Of a stretch of 22,033 bases of DNA, positions 15,065 through 22,033 are shown in pieces. Within the stretch, counting starts at the first letter, position 1. Each line of letters opens with the position of its first letter. Where the stretch lies: positions 1 to 22,033 of the forward strand of contig CAJMQE010000064.1 of the NCBI GenBank assembly GCA_905215405.1. The letters are read 5' to 3'. Source of the DNA: an uncultured bacterium. GTDB taxonomy: Bacteria; Bacillota; Clostridia; Lachnospirales; Lachnospiraceae. A program made the translations under genes and the position numbers. The notes under the pieces are model-generated. The model was not told the origin of the DNA, made no database searches, and worked only from the letters and a program-made list of their open reading frames with translations.

Positions 15065-16141
15065 ATGGCAACCATAACAGTTCTGATCGTGGAACAGGAT
15101 GAAAGATATGTAGACAAACTTGCAATGAAGTTCTTGGAAGAGATGAAAGATGATATTAGTCTGGAGATCATTACGGATATGGAATATCTGAAAGAGTATG
15201 CGGCTACACCAAGAAAGGTCGATGTACTTTTAATCAATGAGAATTGTATTACGGAGGATATCAGCAAACAGAATATCCGACTGAAGATCATTCTTAGAGA
15301 AACAGAGCAGACCCCCTCAGAGCAGGGCCGTGATCAGCAGAATATTTTTTCAATCTGTAAGTACTCTAATCTACAGGAAATTTATTACCGAGTCCAAGGG
15401 AAAATTCGAAATACATTTACTGCTTATGGAAATGCAGTCCGAAAGAAAGATTCCAGTCTGCTTATGGTCTATTCACCAATTGGTGGCTCTGGAAGGACAA
15501 GCGTGGCTATGGGCATATGCTCTGCACTGTCAGAAGCAGGTAAAAAAGTGTTGTATGTCAACGTAGAAACCATTCAGAATTTTCAGAGTTTTTTGAATGA
15601 TAAAAAAGTCATGGAGAACGGATTTGAACGACATCTGTCAATGCATGAAAATGGATTATTATCCTATCTTCATGGAGCTATTGGAAATGAAGGATTTGAT
15701 TACCTGCGTCCGACAAGGTATTCTACACTTTCTTATGGAATCAAACCAGATGATTATCTGTATTTTTTTGACCGTCTTCTGGAGGCTGGATTCTATGAAT
15801 ATGTCGTTGTGGATACGCAGGCGGCATTAGATGCATTTACCTGTGCATTGATGGAGAAAAGCGACAAAGTTCTGCTTGTTGCTGAACAGGATGCCCTGTC
15901 AGTCTACAAGATGGAACGTCTTCTGGAAAATATCGATTATACGGATACCGATAAATTTTTATTCTTATGCAATAAATACAGAAGTGAAGAAGATAATCAT
16001 CTTTTATCAGCTGCAATTCTTGGAAAATGTACGATAACAGAATATATTGACTATGATGAAATGCTTGAACAGATCGGAAATCTGTATAATATCAGGCGAA
16101 ATCAGATGTTACACTCGACCGCTTATCTGCTTATCGGATAG
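15065..16141 (+). CDS. TadZ/CpaE-like MinD-family ATPase with receiver-like N-terminus
   Basis: The 358-residue protein joins an atypical response-regulator receiver (about 1-115) to a MinD/ParA-type ATPase (about 128-358), the layout of CpaE and TadZ, which position pili and other machines at cell sites. In the receiver, the place of the phospho-acceptor aspartate (VDVLLIN) holds N58, so it is probably not phosphorylated. The P-loop reads SPIGGSGRTS (136-146, with R144), giving arginine where the catalytic P-loop lysine belongs; the deviant-Walker signature lysine before GG is also absent. The Walker B strand is YEYVVVDT, lacking the usual D-x-P. It may bind nucleotide weakly or only structurally. 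The start at 15065 has AGGAG at 15052-15056. In this operon it could localise the secretion machine at a pole or division site. Confidence 0.85.
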   Translation: MATITVLIVEQDERYVDKLAMKFLEEMKDDISLEIITDMEYLKEYAATPRKVDVLLINENCITEDISKQNIRLKIILRETEQTPSEQGRDQQNIFSICKYSNLQEIYYRVQGKIRNTFTAYGNAVRKKDSSLLMVYSPIGGSGRTSVAMGICSALSEAGKKVLYVNVETIQNFQSFLNDKKVMENGFERHLSMHENGLLSYLHGAIGNEGFDYLRPTRYSTLSYGIKPDDYLYFFDRLLEAGFYEYVVVDTQAALDAFTCALMEKSDKVLLVAEQDALSVYKMERLLENIDYTDTDKFLFLCNKYRSEEDNHLLSAAILGKCTITEYIDYDEMLEQIGNLYNIRRNQMLHSTAYLLIG

Positions 16142-16172
16142 CGGTCTTTGTTGCACAGAAAGGAAAATTAAT

Positions 16173-16424
16173 ATGAAAAAAACAATAATTGCAGTGTTAT
16201 ACATTCATAAAAGTAATCAGAAAACAGATATCCAGATTCCTGTGAATATAACAGCGAACGAACTTGTAAATGCATTAAATGAAGGTTTTCAGCTGGGTAT
16301 CGATACCAGTGATATCAGACAATGCTATCTGAAAACGGAGAATCCGATTGCTTTATTAAAAGGGAATAAAACAATTGAGGAATACCAGCTCAGGGATGGT
16401 ACAATCCTTCATTTTACAAGATAA
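16173..16424 (+). CDS. esaB: YukD/EsaB-type ubiquitin-like T7SS protein
   Basis: The 83-residue protein has the beta-grasp fold expected of YukD/EsaB, a cytosolic T7SSb component. The family signature is clear in its second half: ENPIALLKGNKTIEEYQLRDGTIL. EsaB/YukD are required for or modulate Ess secretion in Staphylococcus and Bacillus; they lack the C-terminal Gly-Gly of true ubiquitin, as here (ends HFTR). A longer open frame reaches back to 16047 inside the ATPase gene, but AGAAAGGA (16157-16164) lies eight bases before the ATG at 16173 and the family starts at the MKKTIIAVLYI strand, so that start is chosen. Its place directly before essC is the standard T7SSb order. Confidence 0.95.
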   Translation: MKKTIIAVLYIHKSNQKTDIQIPVNITANELVNALNEGFQLGIDTSDIRQCYLKTENPIALLKGNKTIEEYQLRDGTILHFTR

Positions 16425-16454
16425 TTTTGGAAACAGACAATAAGGGAGATACCT

Positions 16455-19400
16455 ATGAATCAGAGTTATAAAATCGTATTATTTGGAAATGGAATCTATC
16501 AGGAGATTGAACTAAAAGAGAAAAAAGAAGTAAAGGTGGGAACGACAGGTGCCTGCACATTTCGTTTTGATCAGTCCAGTTTCTTTGAAGATTTTGAATT
16601 GGATATTGTCAATGTGGATGATTCCTGGAAGATGATGTGCAGTGATAATCTGTATATTGTAACAGATGGAATTGTAAAACAGTACACAGTCAGTCTTTCG
16701 CATGGAGACACGCTGATGGTCAAATATCAGAAAGGAAATGCAGCCCTGTTCTCGGTCTCATTTTTGATTGATTTCGATCGTGCCAATCATGAGTATGATA
16801 GGAAAATAAATCTGTCAGAGCAGAATGAAGTAACAATCGGTGGAACCGAGGAATGTGACATCAGAATTAATAACCAGTTGATCAATCAGGATTATATTAC
16901 GCTTGCGACGGAGAAAAAAGGATATCTTCTGACGGATAAAAAGACGCAGTACGGTATATATGTAAATGGTTTTAAAATAGATGATAAAGTGTGCAGAATT
17001 TCCGACTATGACTTTTTTATGGTCAGTGGATGTCAGTTCTATATAAAATATGGACAGCTGTATACATCTTCAAAAGAGGTAAGTGTTTCACCGGAAATTG
17101 AATATACGGACACATTAGAGCAGTTAAATGCTATGCACTATCCAAAATTCAACAGGAATTCACGCTTAAAGGTTCTGGTTCCAGATGAAAAGATCGAAGT
17201 TCTGATGCCAAAGGCAAAACCGACCGCACCGGAAAAGAACATGCTTGTTACCCTGGCACCTATGGTAATGTCAGTCGTTCTTATAGTGGTACTGCGCAGT
17301 ATGATGAGCAGTAATTCTACATTTATGTTCTATGGAGTTGCAATGATGGGAGTCGGCGTAGTGACTTCGGTCATGACACACATTGCACAGGGCAAAAAAT
17401 ATAGAGAACAGATCAGAAAAAGAGAAAAAGAATATACAGAATATGCACAGAAGCAGGAAGCGAAGATCAAGAAATATCGTGTACAGGAAAAAGAAGCATT
17501 AGAGGACATGTATCTGTCGACTCAGGAAGAAATCAATGAAGCAATCAACTTCGATAAGCGTCTGTTCGAAAGAGGCAGAGATGATGAAGATTATCTGACC
17601 TTATATGTTGGACATGGAAAGAAAAAAGCGGCCTGTGCAGTTACCTTTAAAGAGCAGGATTTTAAGGATACGGATGATCATCTCACCGAATATCCACAAA
17701 TGTTGCGGGATGAATATGAGTATTTGGATGACGTTCCACTAGTACTGGATTTAAAGGAAATCAATTCAATTGGTGTAATTGGAGAGAAGCAAAAGCAATA
17801 TGAATTGCTCAAAAATTTCACATTGGATCTATCAATCAGACAATTTTATGAAGATGTCCGGTTGTATTACATATTTGATGAGGCGGATAAAGCACGGTTC
17901 GAATGGATTCGCTGGTTAAAAAACACAAGGCTTGATGGAGATGCCTGTAGGAACTTTATGTATGATGAAGAAAGCAAAAAAATCATACTGGAAAGACTGT
18001 ATTCCCAGCTTTCTTTCAGAGAATCGCTGGATAAGGATCAGATTGCCGATTTACCATCTTATATTATTTTTGTAAGTAGTACGGAAGCACTGGCCAAGCA
18101 TCCTGTGTCTAAATATATCGAAAAATGTAATGAACTGGGCTTCACATTTATTTTCTTCCAGGAATATCAGGAGTTGATTCCAAAAGGATGCGATGAGTTC
18201 ATTTATCTGACGGAAGAACCATATATGGTCAAAAGTTCAGATAAGGCGGAGAAATGCAGTTTTCAATTCACGCCTGTGCGAGATGATGTTGCCTCATTTA
18301 TTGCGGGAAGGCTGGGATGTGTTTCCGTCGACAGTGTAAATCTGGAGAGCTCCCTGACAAGCAATATTTCACTTTACCATTTGTTCAATATTTGCAGTGT
18401 TGAGGATCTGGATATTGAAAAACGTTGGGCAAAGTCAAAAGTTTATGAAAGTATGGCAGCACCGCTAGGTGTAAGGAGTAACAGTAGTATTGTCGCACTC
18501 GATCTGCATGAAAAACATCATGGGCCGCACGGCCTTGTTGCTGGTACTACAGGATCTGGTAAAAGTGAAATCTTGCAGAGTTATATTTTATCGATGGCAA
18601 CCTTATTCAGCCCGGATGAAGTCGGCTTTGTGATCATCGATTTCAAAGGTGGCGGTATGGTAAATCAGTTCAAAAATCTGCCCCATCTGATCGGTGCGAT
18701 CACAAATATTGATGGTAGAGAAATCGATCGTTCCCTGTTGTCCATCAAGGCTGAATTAAAGAAAAGACAGGAAGTATTTGCACAGTATCAGGTCAATCAT
18801 ATCGATGCCTATATTAAATTGTATAAACAGGGAAAAGCAGGGATGGCTCTGCCCCATCTGATCCTGATCGTGGATGAATTCGCAGAATTAAAGAGTGATC
18901 AGCCGGAATTTATGAAAGAGCTGATCAGTGCAGCGAGAATTGGACGAAGCCTTGGTGTGCATCTGATTCTTGCAACGCAGAAACCATCAGGTGTAGTTGA
19001 TGACCAGATCTGGAGTAACTCCAAGTTCAAGCTTTGTCTGAAAGTACAGAATAAGCAGGATAGTAACGAAGTCTTAAAATCACCGCTTGCCGCAGAAATC
19101 AAGGAACCCGGTAGAGCCTATCTGCAGGTCGGAAATAATGAAATATTTGAGTTGTTCCAGTCGGCCTACAGTGGAGCCGATATCAATGCGGATAAGCTGG
19201 GCAATAAAAATGCATTTAAACTGTTCAGCCTGGAACTGTCAGGGGAACCGAAACTTATATACGAGCAAAAGAAGAATAAGGAAAAGGAAAGTGAAACACA
19301 GCTTGAGGCAATTGTAAATTATATTGATCAGTACTGCAAAAAGAAGCATATTGAGAGGCTTCCTGGAATTTGTCTGCCAGGACTTGCTGAGATTATTGAG

Positions 19401-21050
19401 TATCAATTCCATCAGCAGAAAGAGGCACAGACAGATATTTCAGTCTGTCTTGGTATCTATGATGATCCTTCCAATCAGCTACAGGATGAGCTGTTCACTA
19501 ATATTACCCAGAATAATACATTTATACTGGGATCATCACAATATGGTAAGACAAATCTGTTACAGGTCATTATAAAGGGCATTGCGTTACAGTATTCACC
19601 AGAAGATATTCACATTTATATTCTGGATTTTGCATCCATGATCTTAAAGAATTTCGAATCTTTAAAGCATGTCGGTGGTGTAATTACAGCCTCAGAAGAT
19701 GAAAAACTGAAGAATTTCTTCAAAATGATGGCAGAGGAAATCGAAAACAGGAAAAATATTTTATCAGAACTTGGCATTAGCTCGTATAGTGCGTACAGAG
19801 ATGCCGGTTATCGGAAACTGCCTCAGATTCTGATCATGATCGATAATATGACGGCACTCAGGGAACTATATCTGATGAATGAGGATGCATTGTTACCAAT
19901 TTGTAGAGAAGGACTTGCTGTCGGTATTAGTGTAGTTATGACCAATCAGCAGATGGCAGGAATGGGCTATAAGTATTTGTCGAATTTCTCGAATAAAATT
20001 GCTCTTTACTGTAATGATTCAGCTGAATACAGTACATTATACAGCCATTGTAAGCTAAAATGCAGAAATATCCCAGGACGAGGAATTTGTGAAATTGATA
20101 AAGAATTATATGAATTCCAGGCTTACCTTGCATTTCAGGGTGAAAAGGAAATTGATCGTGTTAAATCAGTCAGAGCGTTCATTCAGGAAAGAAATGCAGC
20201 AGTTGGTGAGAAGGCTGCAAGAAAGATACCTGAAATTCCGGATGTTCTAACAGAGGCAGATGCAGCTGTGATAGAACAGAAAAAGGCTGCATACCGTATT
20301 ATGCTGGGCCTCAGTTATCGAACCGTGTCACCAGTTTATCTAAATTTGCTGCAGATGACACAAATGGCATTGACAGGCAGAGAAGCAATGGGAAAAAGAA
20401 ATTTTGTGGAATTACTGGTCAAGTCGCTTAATAGCCGGGCAGAACAGGAACCTGCGCAGGTCTATGTATTTGATGATGTAATGCGTACACAGCGGGCATT
20501 GCAGGCGTATGGAGTTGTAAAAGAGTATGTTCTTGAGACAGAACGTATCAAAGAAGTACTTGGTAGAATAGAAATGGCCCTGCAGGAAAGATATCAGATG
20601 ATGATTTCCGGAGGGACAGATTATATGGACCAGCAGCCTTACATTTTACTTGTCATTCAGAACAAAGATGTTATTGATACTATTTGCAATGACCAGGCAA
20701 GTCTTACAAGCTATAAGAATCTGATCACGAAATATAAAAATATGAAGATCGGAATCCTTCTGAGCAATATTGATAATGCGGCAATTTCATTTAGTGCAAA
20801 TGATATCCTGAAACGAATCAGAGATAATAGAAAATGTATTGTGATGGAAGATATTCCGTCTATCAAACTGATCGAAAATATTCCACTTGCTGTATCAAAA
20901 GCATTTAAAAAGCCACTTCGTCCAGGCGATGGATATTATTTCAATGGTAATTCGATTGAAAAGATCCGCTTTATCAAGCTGAATAGCAGAGACGAGGCAG
21001 ACAAAAAAACTGAAATGTCAGGCCAGGAACAGCAGGGCCAAAGGGACTGA
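16455..21050 (+). CDS. essC: EssC, FtsK/SpoIIIE-type motor ATPase of the type VII secretion system
   Basis: At 1531 residues this has the full EssC length. Two N-terminal FHA-like domains occupy about 1-95 and 100-200 (the second with TIGGTEECDIRI and GIYVNG). Two membrane helices lie at about 264-281 and 290-309, followed by a coiled, charged linker and three FtsK/SpoIIIE ATPase modules. D1 is intact: GTTGSGKS with K703, DFKGGG, and Walker B IVDEFAEL with D807 and E808. D2 keeps GSSQYGKT with K1032 but its Walker B reads IMIDNM, lacking the catalytic Glu. D3 keeps GREAMGKRN with K1314 but has Arg in place of Thr/Ser and LLVIQN instead of a Walker B. EssC binds and translocates WXG100-type substrates through the membrane; D1 normally drives transport while D2/D3 act in substrate recognition. 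The FHA pair may read phosphothreonines written by the operon's kinase, although its binding residues look poorer than in the stand-alone FHA proteins. Confidence 0.97.
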   Translation: MNQSYKIVLFGNGIYQEIELKEKKEVKVGTTGACTFRFDQSSFFEDFELDIVNVDDSWKMMCSDNLYIVTDGIVKQYTVSLSHGDTLMVKYQKGNAALFSVSFLIDFDRANHEYDRKINLSEQNEVTIGGTEECDIRINNQLINQDYITLATEKKGYLLTDKKTQYGIYVNGFKIDDKVCRISDYDFFMVSGCQFYIKYGQLYTSSKEVSVSPEIEYTDTLEQLNAMHYPKFNRNSRLKVLVPDEKIEVLMPKAKPTAPEKNMLVTLAPMVMSVVLIVVLRSMMSSNSTFMFYGVAMMGVGVVTSVMTHIAQGKKYREQIRKREKEYTEYAQKQEAKIKKYRVQEKEALEDMYLSTQEEINEAINFDKRLFERGRDDEDYLTLYVGHGKKKAACAVTFKEQDFKDTDDHLTEYPQMLRDEYEYLDDVPLVLDLKEINSIGVIGEKQKQYELLKNFTLDLSIRQFYEDVRLYYIFDEADKARFEWIRWLKNTRLDGDACRNFMYDEESKKIILERLYSQLSFRESLDKDQIADLPSYIIFVSSTEALAKHPVSKYIEKCNELGFTFIFFQEYQELIPKGCDEFIYLTEEPYMVKSSDKAEKCSFQFTPVRDDVASFIAGRLGCVSVDSVNLESSLTSNISLYHLFNICSVEDLDIEKRWAKSKVYESMAAPLGVRSNSSIVALDLHEKHHGPHGLVAGTTGSGKSEILQSYILSMATLFSPDEVGFVIIDFKGGGMVNQFKNLPHLIGAITNIDGREIDRSLLSIKAELKKRQEVFAQYQVNHIDAYIKLYKQGKAGMALPHLILIVDEFAELKSDQPEFMKELISAARIGRSLGVHLILATQKPSGVVDDQIWSNSKFKLCLKVQNKQDSNEVLKSPLAAEIKEPGRAYLQVGNNEIFELFQSAYSGADINADKLGNKNAFKLFSLELSGEPKLIYEQKKNKEKESETQLEAIVNYIDQYCKKKHIERLPGICLPGLAEIIEYQFHQQKEAQTDISVCLGIYDDPSNQLQDELFTNITQNNTFILGSSQYGKTNLLQVIIKGIALQYSPEDIHIYILDFASMILKNFESLKHVGGVITASEDEKLKNFFKMMAEEIENRKNILSELGISSYSAYRDAGYRKLPQILIMIDNMTALRELYLMNEDALLPICREGLAVGISVVMTNQQMAGMGYKYLSNFSNKIALYCNDSAEYSTLYSHCKLKCRNIPGRGICEIDKELYEFQAYLAFQGEKEIDRVKSVRAFIQERNAAVGEKAARKIPEIPDVLTEADAAVIEQKKAAYRIMLGLSYRTVSPVYLNLLQMTQMALTGREAMGKRNFVELLVKSLNSRAEQEPAQVYVFDDVMRTQRALQAYGVVKEYVLETERIKEVLGRIEMALQERYQMMISGGTDYMDQQPYILLVIQNKDVIDTICNDQASLTSYKNLITKYKNMKIGILLSNIDNAAISFSANDILKRIRDNRKCIVMEDIPSIKLIENIPLAVSKAFKKPLRPGDGYYFNGNSIEKIRFIKLNSRDEADKKTEMSGQEQQGQRD

Positions 21051-21062
21051 TTTATATAGGAA

Positions 21063-21092
21063 TTGTGTCCGATATCGGTACCAAGGTAATAT
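21063..21092 (+). promoter_or_regulatory. Possible promoter with palindromic operator
   Basis: TTGTGT (21063-21068), an 18-base spacer and TAATAT (21087-21092) form a second-rank promoter candidate. The spacer contains the perfect 10-base palindrome CCGATATCGG (21069-21078), overlapped by GGTACC (21077-21082), which could be an operator. No regulator is identified. Confidence 0.3.
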
Positions 21093-21133
21093 AAAAAACC
21101 GTAAAATAGGACATGATTGAGAAGAAAGTGCTA

Positions 21134-21162
21134 TTGTGGGTTTGAGTGACAGGCAATATAAT
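21134..21162 (+). promoter_or_regulatory. Sigma-A promoter of the WXG100 gene
   Basis: TTGTGG (21134-21139), exactly 17 bases, then consensus TATAAT (21157-21162), inside the 186-base gap after essC. Transcription would start near 21169, about 68 bases before the GTG. It has the same architecture as the operon promoter at 2758. A further candidate (TTAGGT 21180-21185, N17, TATATA 21203-21208) lies closer to the gene. An extra promoter fits the need for much more WXG100 protein than of the machine. Confidence 0.65.
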
Positions 21163-21236
21163 CATAACTGTGTTAAGGGTTAGGTCAATCAGACAAAATC
21201 TTTATATAAGACTTCAAGAGGGGAGGACATAAGCGA

Positions 21237-21530
21237 GTGGCTGGACAGATTAGAATGACTCCTGATGCAATGCATAGTCGTGCTGGTGAATATAGAACAC
21301 AGGGCGAAGCAGTTAACAGTGTAATCAATAAAATGGATGCATTATTAAAAGCATTACAGGAAGAATGGGAAGGCGAAGCAAGTCGTGCGTACGCAGAAAA
21401 GTATACTGAATTACGTAAAGACTTCGTTGCCGCAGAAGAACTTATCGATTCAATTGCAAAAGCACTGGATCAGACTGCAAATATGGTACAGAATACAGAT
21501 ACGTCCATAGCAGGTCAGTTTAGACAGTAG
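21237..21530 (+). CDS. esxA: WXG100-family protein, EsxA/YukE type
   Basis: The 97-residue protein is a helical hairpin secretion substrate and structural partner of T7SSb. W44-E45-G46 is the WXG turn, in QEEWEGEASRAYAEKYTEL, which is the standard spacing from the start and before the second helix. The first helix begins after the RMTPDAM segment typical of Firmicutes EsxA; the C-terminus ends GQFRQ without a long tail or toxin domain. The start is GTG at 21237, with GGGGAGG ending at 21226, about ten bases away, slightly long. A later in-frame ATG at 21255 would remove the conserved MAGQIR start and lacks its own site. The gene follows essC but has its own promoter and a strong 3' hairpin, as expected for an abundant substrate. 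EssC D3 is the likely docking partner. Confidence 0.96.
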   Translation: MAGQIRMTPDAMHSRAGEYRTQGEAVNSVINKMDALLKALQEEWEGEASRAYAEKYTELRKDFVAAEELIDSIAKALDQTANMVQNTDTSIAGQFRQ

Positions 21531-21531
21531 A

Positions 21532-21587
21532 ACATAATGAGAGGTAGTAACCAGACGAAAAAGCCTTGTTGCTGCCTTTTATTATGT
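21532..21587 (+). terminator. Long-stem terminator directly after the WXG100 gene
   Basis: The bases right after the TAG stop (21532-21551) pair over 20 positions with 21568-21587, including four G-U pairs, around a 16-base loop. The right arm itself contains the T-rich run (TTTTATTAT), as in terminators whose U-tract folds into an extended stem. It should stop transcription or protect the 3' end of the message. Confidence 0.7.
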
Positions 21588-21591
21588 TGAA

Positions 21592-21615
21592 GGTGCATTT
21601 GGAGGCAAATGCACC
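21592..21615 (+). terminator. Second hairpin after the WXG100 gene
   Basis: GGTGCATTTG pairs perfectly with CAAATGCACC (21606-21615) around a GAGG tetraloop. No T-run follows, so it may be a 3' stability hairpin or pause site and not a terminator. It sits five bases after the first hairpin. Confidence 0.5.
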
Positions 21616-21780
21616 CTCTATTAAAGGAATATAGGATTAGTTTGAATTGTGAATCACAAGGCAGGAAAAATGTCATGAAACGCATGATTTTTAAAAAGCA
21701 GTTGATAATTTAGTTACTCAAACTTCGCACTTGAATAAGTGCCTATGCACCTTGAAAATTCAATAATAACTAGCAATAAA
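21616..21780. other. Gene-free stretch holding the undetermined left end of the IS
   Basis: With the two hairpins this makes a gap of over 300 bases. A short hairpin (GCACTT/AAGTGC at 21727-21742) and TTGAA/TTCAA arms (21752-21763) are visible. The left terminal inverted repeat of the element must lie here or just downstream, but without the right end I cannot identify it. No gene is seen. Confidence 0.4.
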
Positions 21781-21856
21781 ATAGCATGAAACCATCGGAT
21801 TTGATATAATTGAGTTGCACAAAAACAATCATCATATATCCGGAGGCTCATGCTAT
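21781..21856 (+). promoter_or_regulatory. Start-site-sequestering inverted repeat with internal promoter of the transposase
   Basis: A nine-base perfect repeat (21781-21789 with 21848-21856) extends inward with CC/GG and CGGAT/ATCCG pairs. The right arm contains the GGAGG ribosome binding site (21842-21846) and the first two bases of the ATG. Inside the loop is an extended -10, TGATATAAT (TATAAT at 21805-21810), so the element's own message would start near 21817 and lack the left arm. Only read-through transcripts from outside would fold and hide the start. The same logic is known for IS10 and IS50. Confidence 0.6.
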
Positions 21857-22033
21857 GAATAACAGTATAACACAAGACAACCAGAATGATAACCAGATTT
21901 CAAAATCTATCCGAAAATTTTTTATACGCTTCCATCTTTCTTCCGCTTTAAAAGCTGCTAATGCCTATAAAAAGAAAAGTATTTCCGTAACACTGATTTT
22001 TCAGTATCTGTTTCTTTTGATCTTTACAAACAG
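21855..22033 (+). CDS. Transposase N-terminus, IS4-like DDE family, cut by window end
   Basis: The frame is open from ATG 21855 to the window edge (59 complete codons). The ribosome binding site GGAGG at 21842-21846 is eight bases away. The translation has the pattern SIRKFFIRFHLSSALKAAN, then AYKKKSISVTLIFQYLFLLI, which is the typical N-terminus of IS4-like transposases common in clostridia: a basic helix, a K-rich turn, then the IFQYLFLLIF hydrophobic helix. The DDE catalytic core would lie beyond the window, so I cannot say if the gene is intact. Family naming rests on recognition of this head only. Confidence 0.7.
   Translation, partial: MNNSITQDNQNDNQISKSIRKFFIRFHLSSALKAANAYKKKSISVTLIFQYLFLLIFTN

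Larger units (their letters stand above)
21781..22033 (+). mobile_element. Left part of an IS4-like insertion sequence
   Basis: The element includes at least the regulatory hairpin and the transposase start; its true left boundary lies at or before 21781 and its right end is outside the window. It landed downstream of the WXG100 gene and its terminators without disrupting any recognised gene. Confidence 0.55.

Noticed and set aside
16047..16172. Longer N-terminus for the YukD/EsaB gene
   Set aside because: The extension lies inside the ATPase coding sequence in another frame; the ATG at 16173 has the ribosome binding site and matches the family start.

Overview
The window is low-GC Firmicutes DNA. 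It has strong AGGAGG-type ribosome binding sites, TTG/GTG starts next to ATG, sigma-A promoters of the TTGNNN-N17-TATAAT kind, and A/T-rich codon use. The gene content (a FliB-type flagellin lysine methylase, a clostridial type VII secretion locus with FHA and kinase genes, giant Ig-repeat surface protein, IS4-like transposase) suggests a gut Clostridia/Lachnospiraceae-type genome. The genus cannot be fixed from sequence alone. Every gene I support is on the + strand.

Region 1 (1-2657) holds unrelated housekeeping genes. A terminator of an off-window gene (13-57) is followed by a CIRCE-controlled small heat-shock protein gene (468-923) and a bidirectional terminator (1021-1058). Then come a fliB-like gene (1284-2495), a C-terminal remnant of a zinc-type alcohol dehydrogenase (2485-2604) and a strong terminator (2616-2657).

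Region 2 (2758-21587) is a type VIIb secretion (T7SSb/Ess-like) locus that starts at a near-consensus promoter (2758-2786). In order it encodes: a DUF6382/EssB-like + zinc ribbon + FHA protein; a PP2C phosphatase; a transmembrane Ser/Thr kinase with a helical ectodomain; a small membrane protein carrying a tandem array of PTDVL motifs; a 2097-residue membrane-anchored Ig-repeat protein; a 95-residue zinc-ribbon membrane protein; a second DUF6382/EssB-like + FHA protein; a TadZ/CpaE-like MinD-family ATPase with a receiver-like N-terminus; the ubiquitin-like YukD/EsaB; the FtsK/SpoIIIE-type motor EssC; and, behind its own promoter, a WXG100 protein (EsxA/YukE type). The gaps from 2839 to 21050 are mostly 0-40 bases, so one long operon is likely.

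The most interesting reading is a secretion machine wired to a threonine-phosphorylation circuit. Kinase and phosphatase are adjacent, three proteins carry FHA phosphothreonine readers (four domains in all), and two proteins carry repeated TxVL motifs (ETTVL, PTDVL) that look like kinase sites and FHA ligands. The layout resembles the PpkA/PppA/Fha1 switch of type VI secretion. Canonical esaA, essA and essB are not seen in the window. The EssB-like domains are instead found fused to FHA domains, and the giant Ig protein is a candidate for the envelope-spanning or surface part.

Region 3 (21532-22033) has a double hairpin directly after the WXG100 gene. It is followed by the left part of an IS4-like insertion sequence whose transposase start is buried in a long inverted repeat, a classic guard against read-through expression. 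The element runs off the window end, so any further T7SS genes would lie beyond it.
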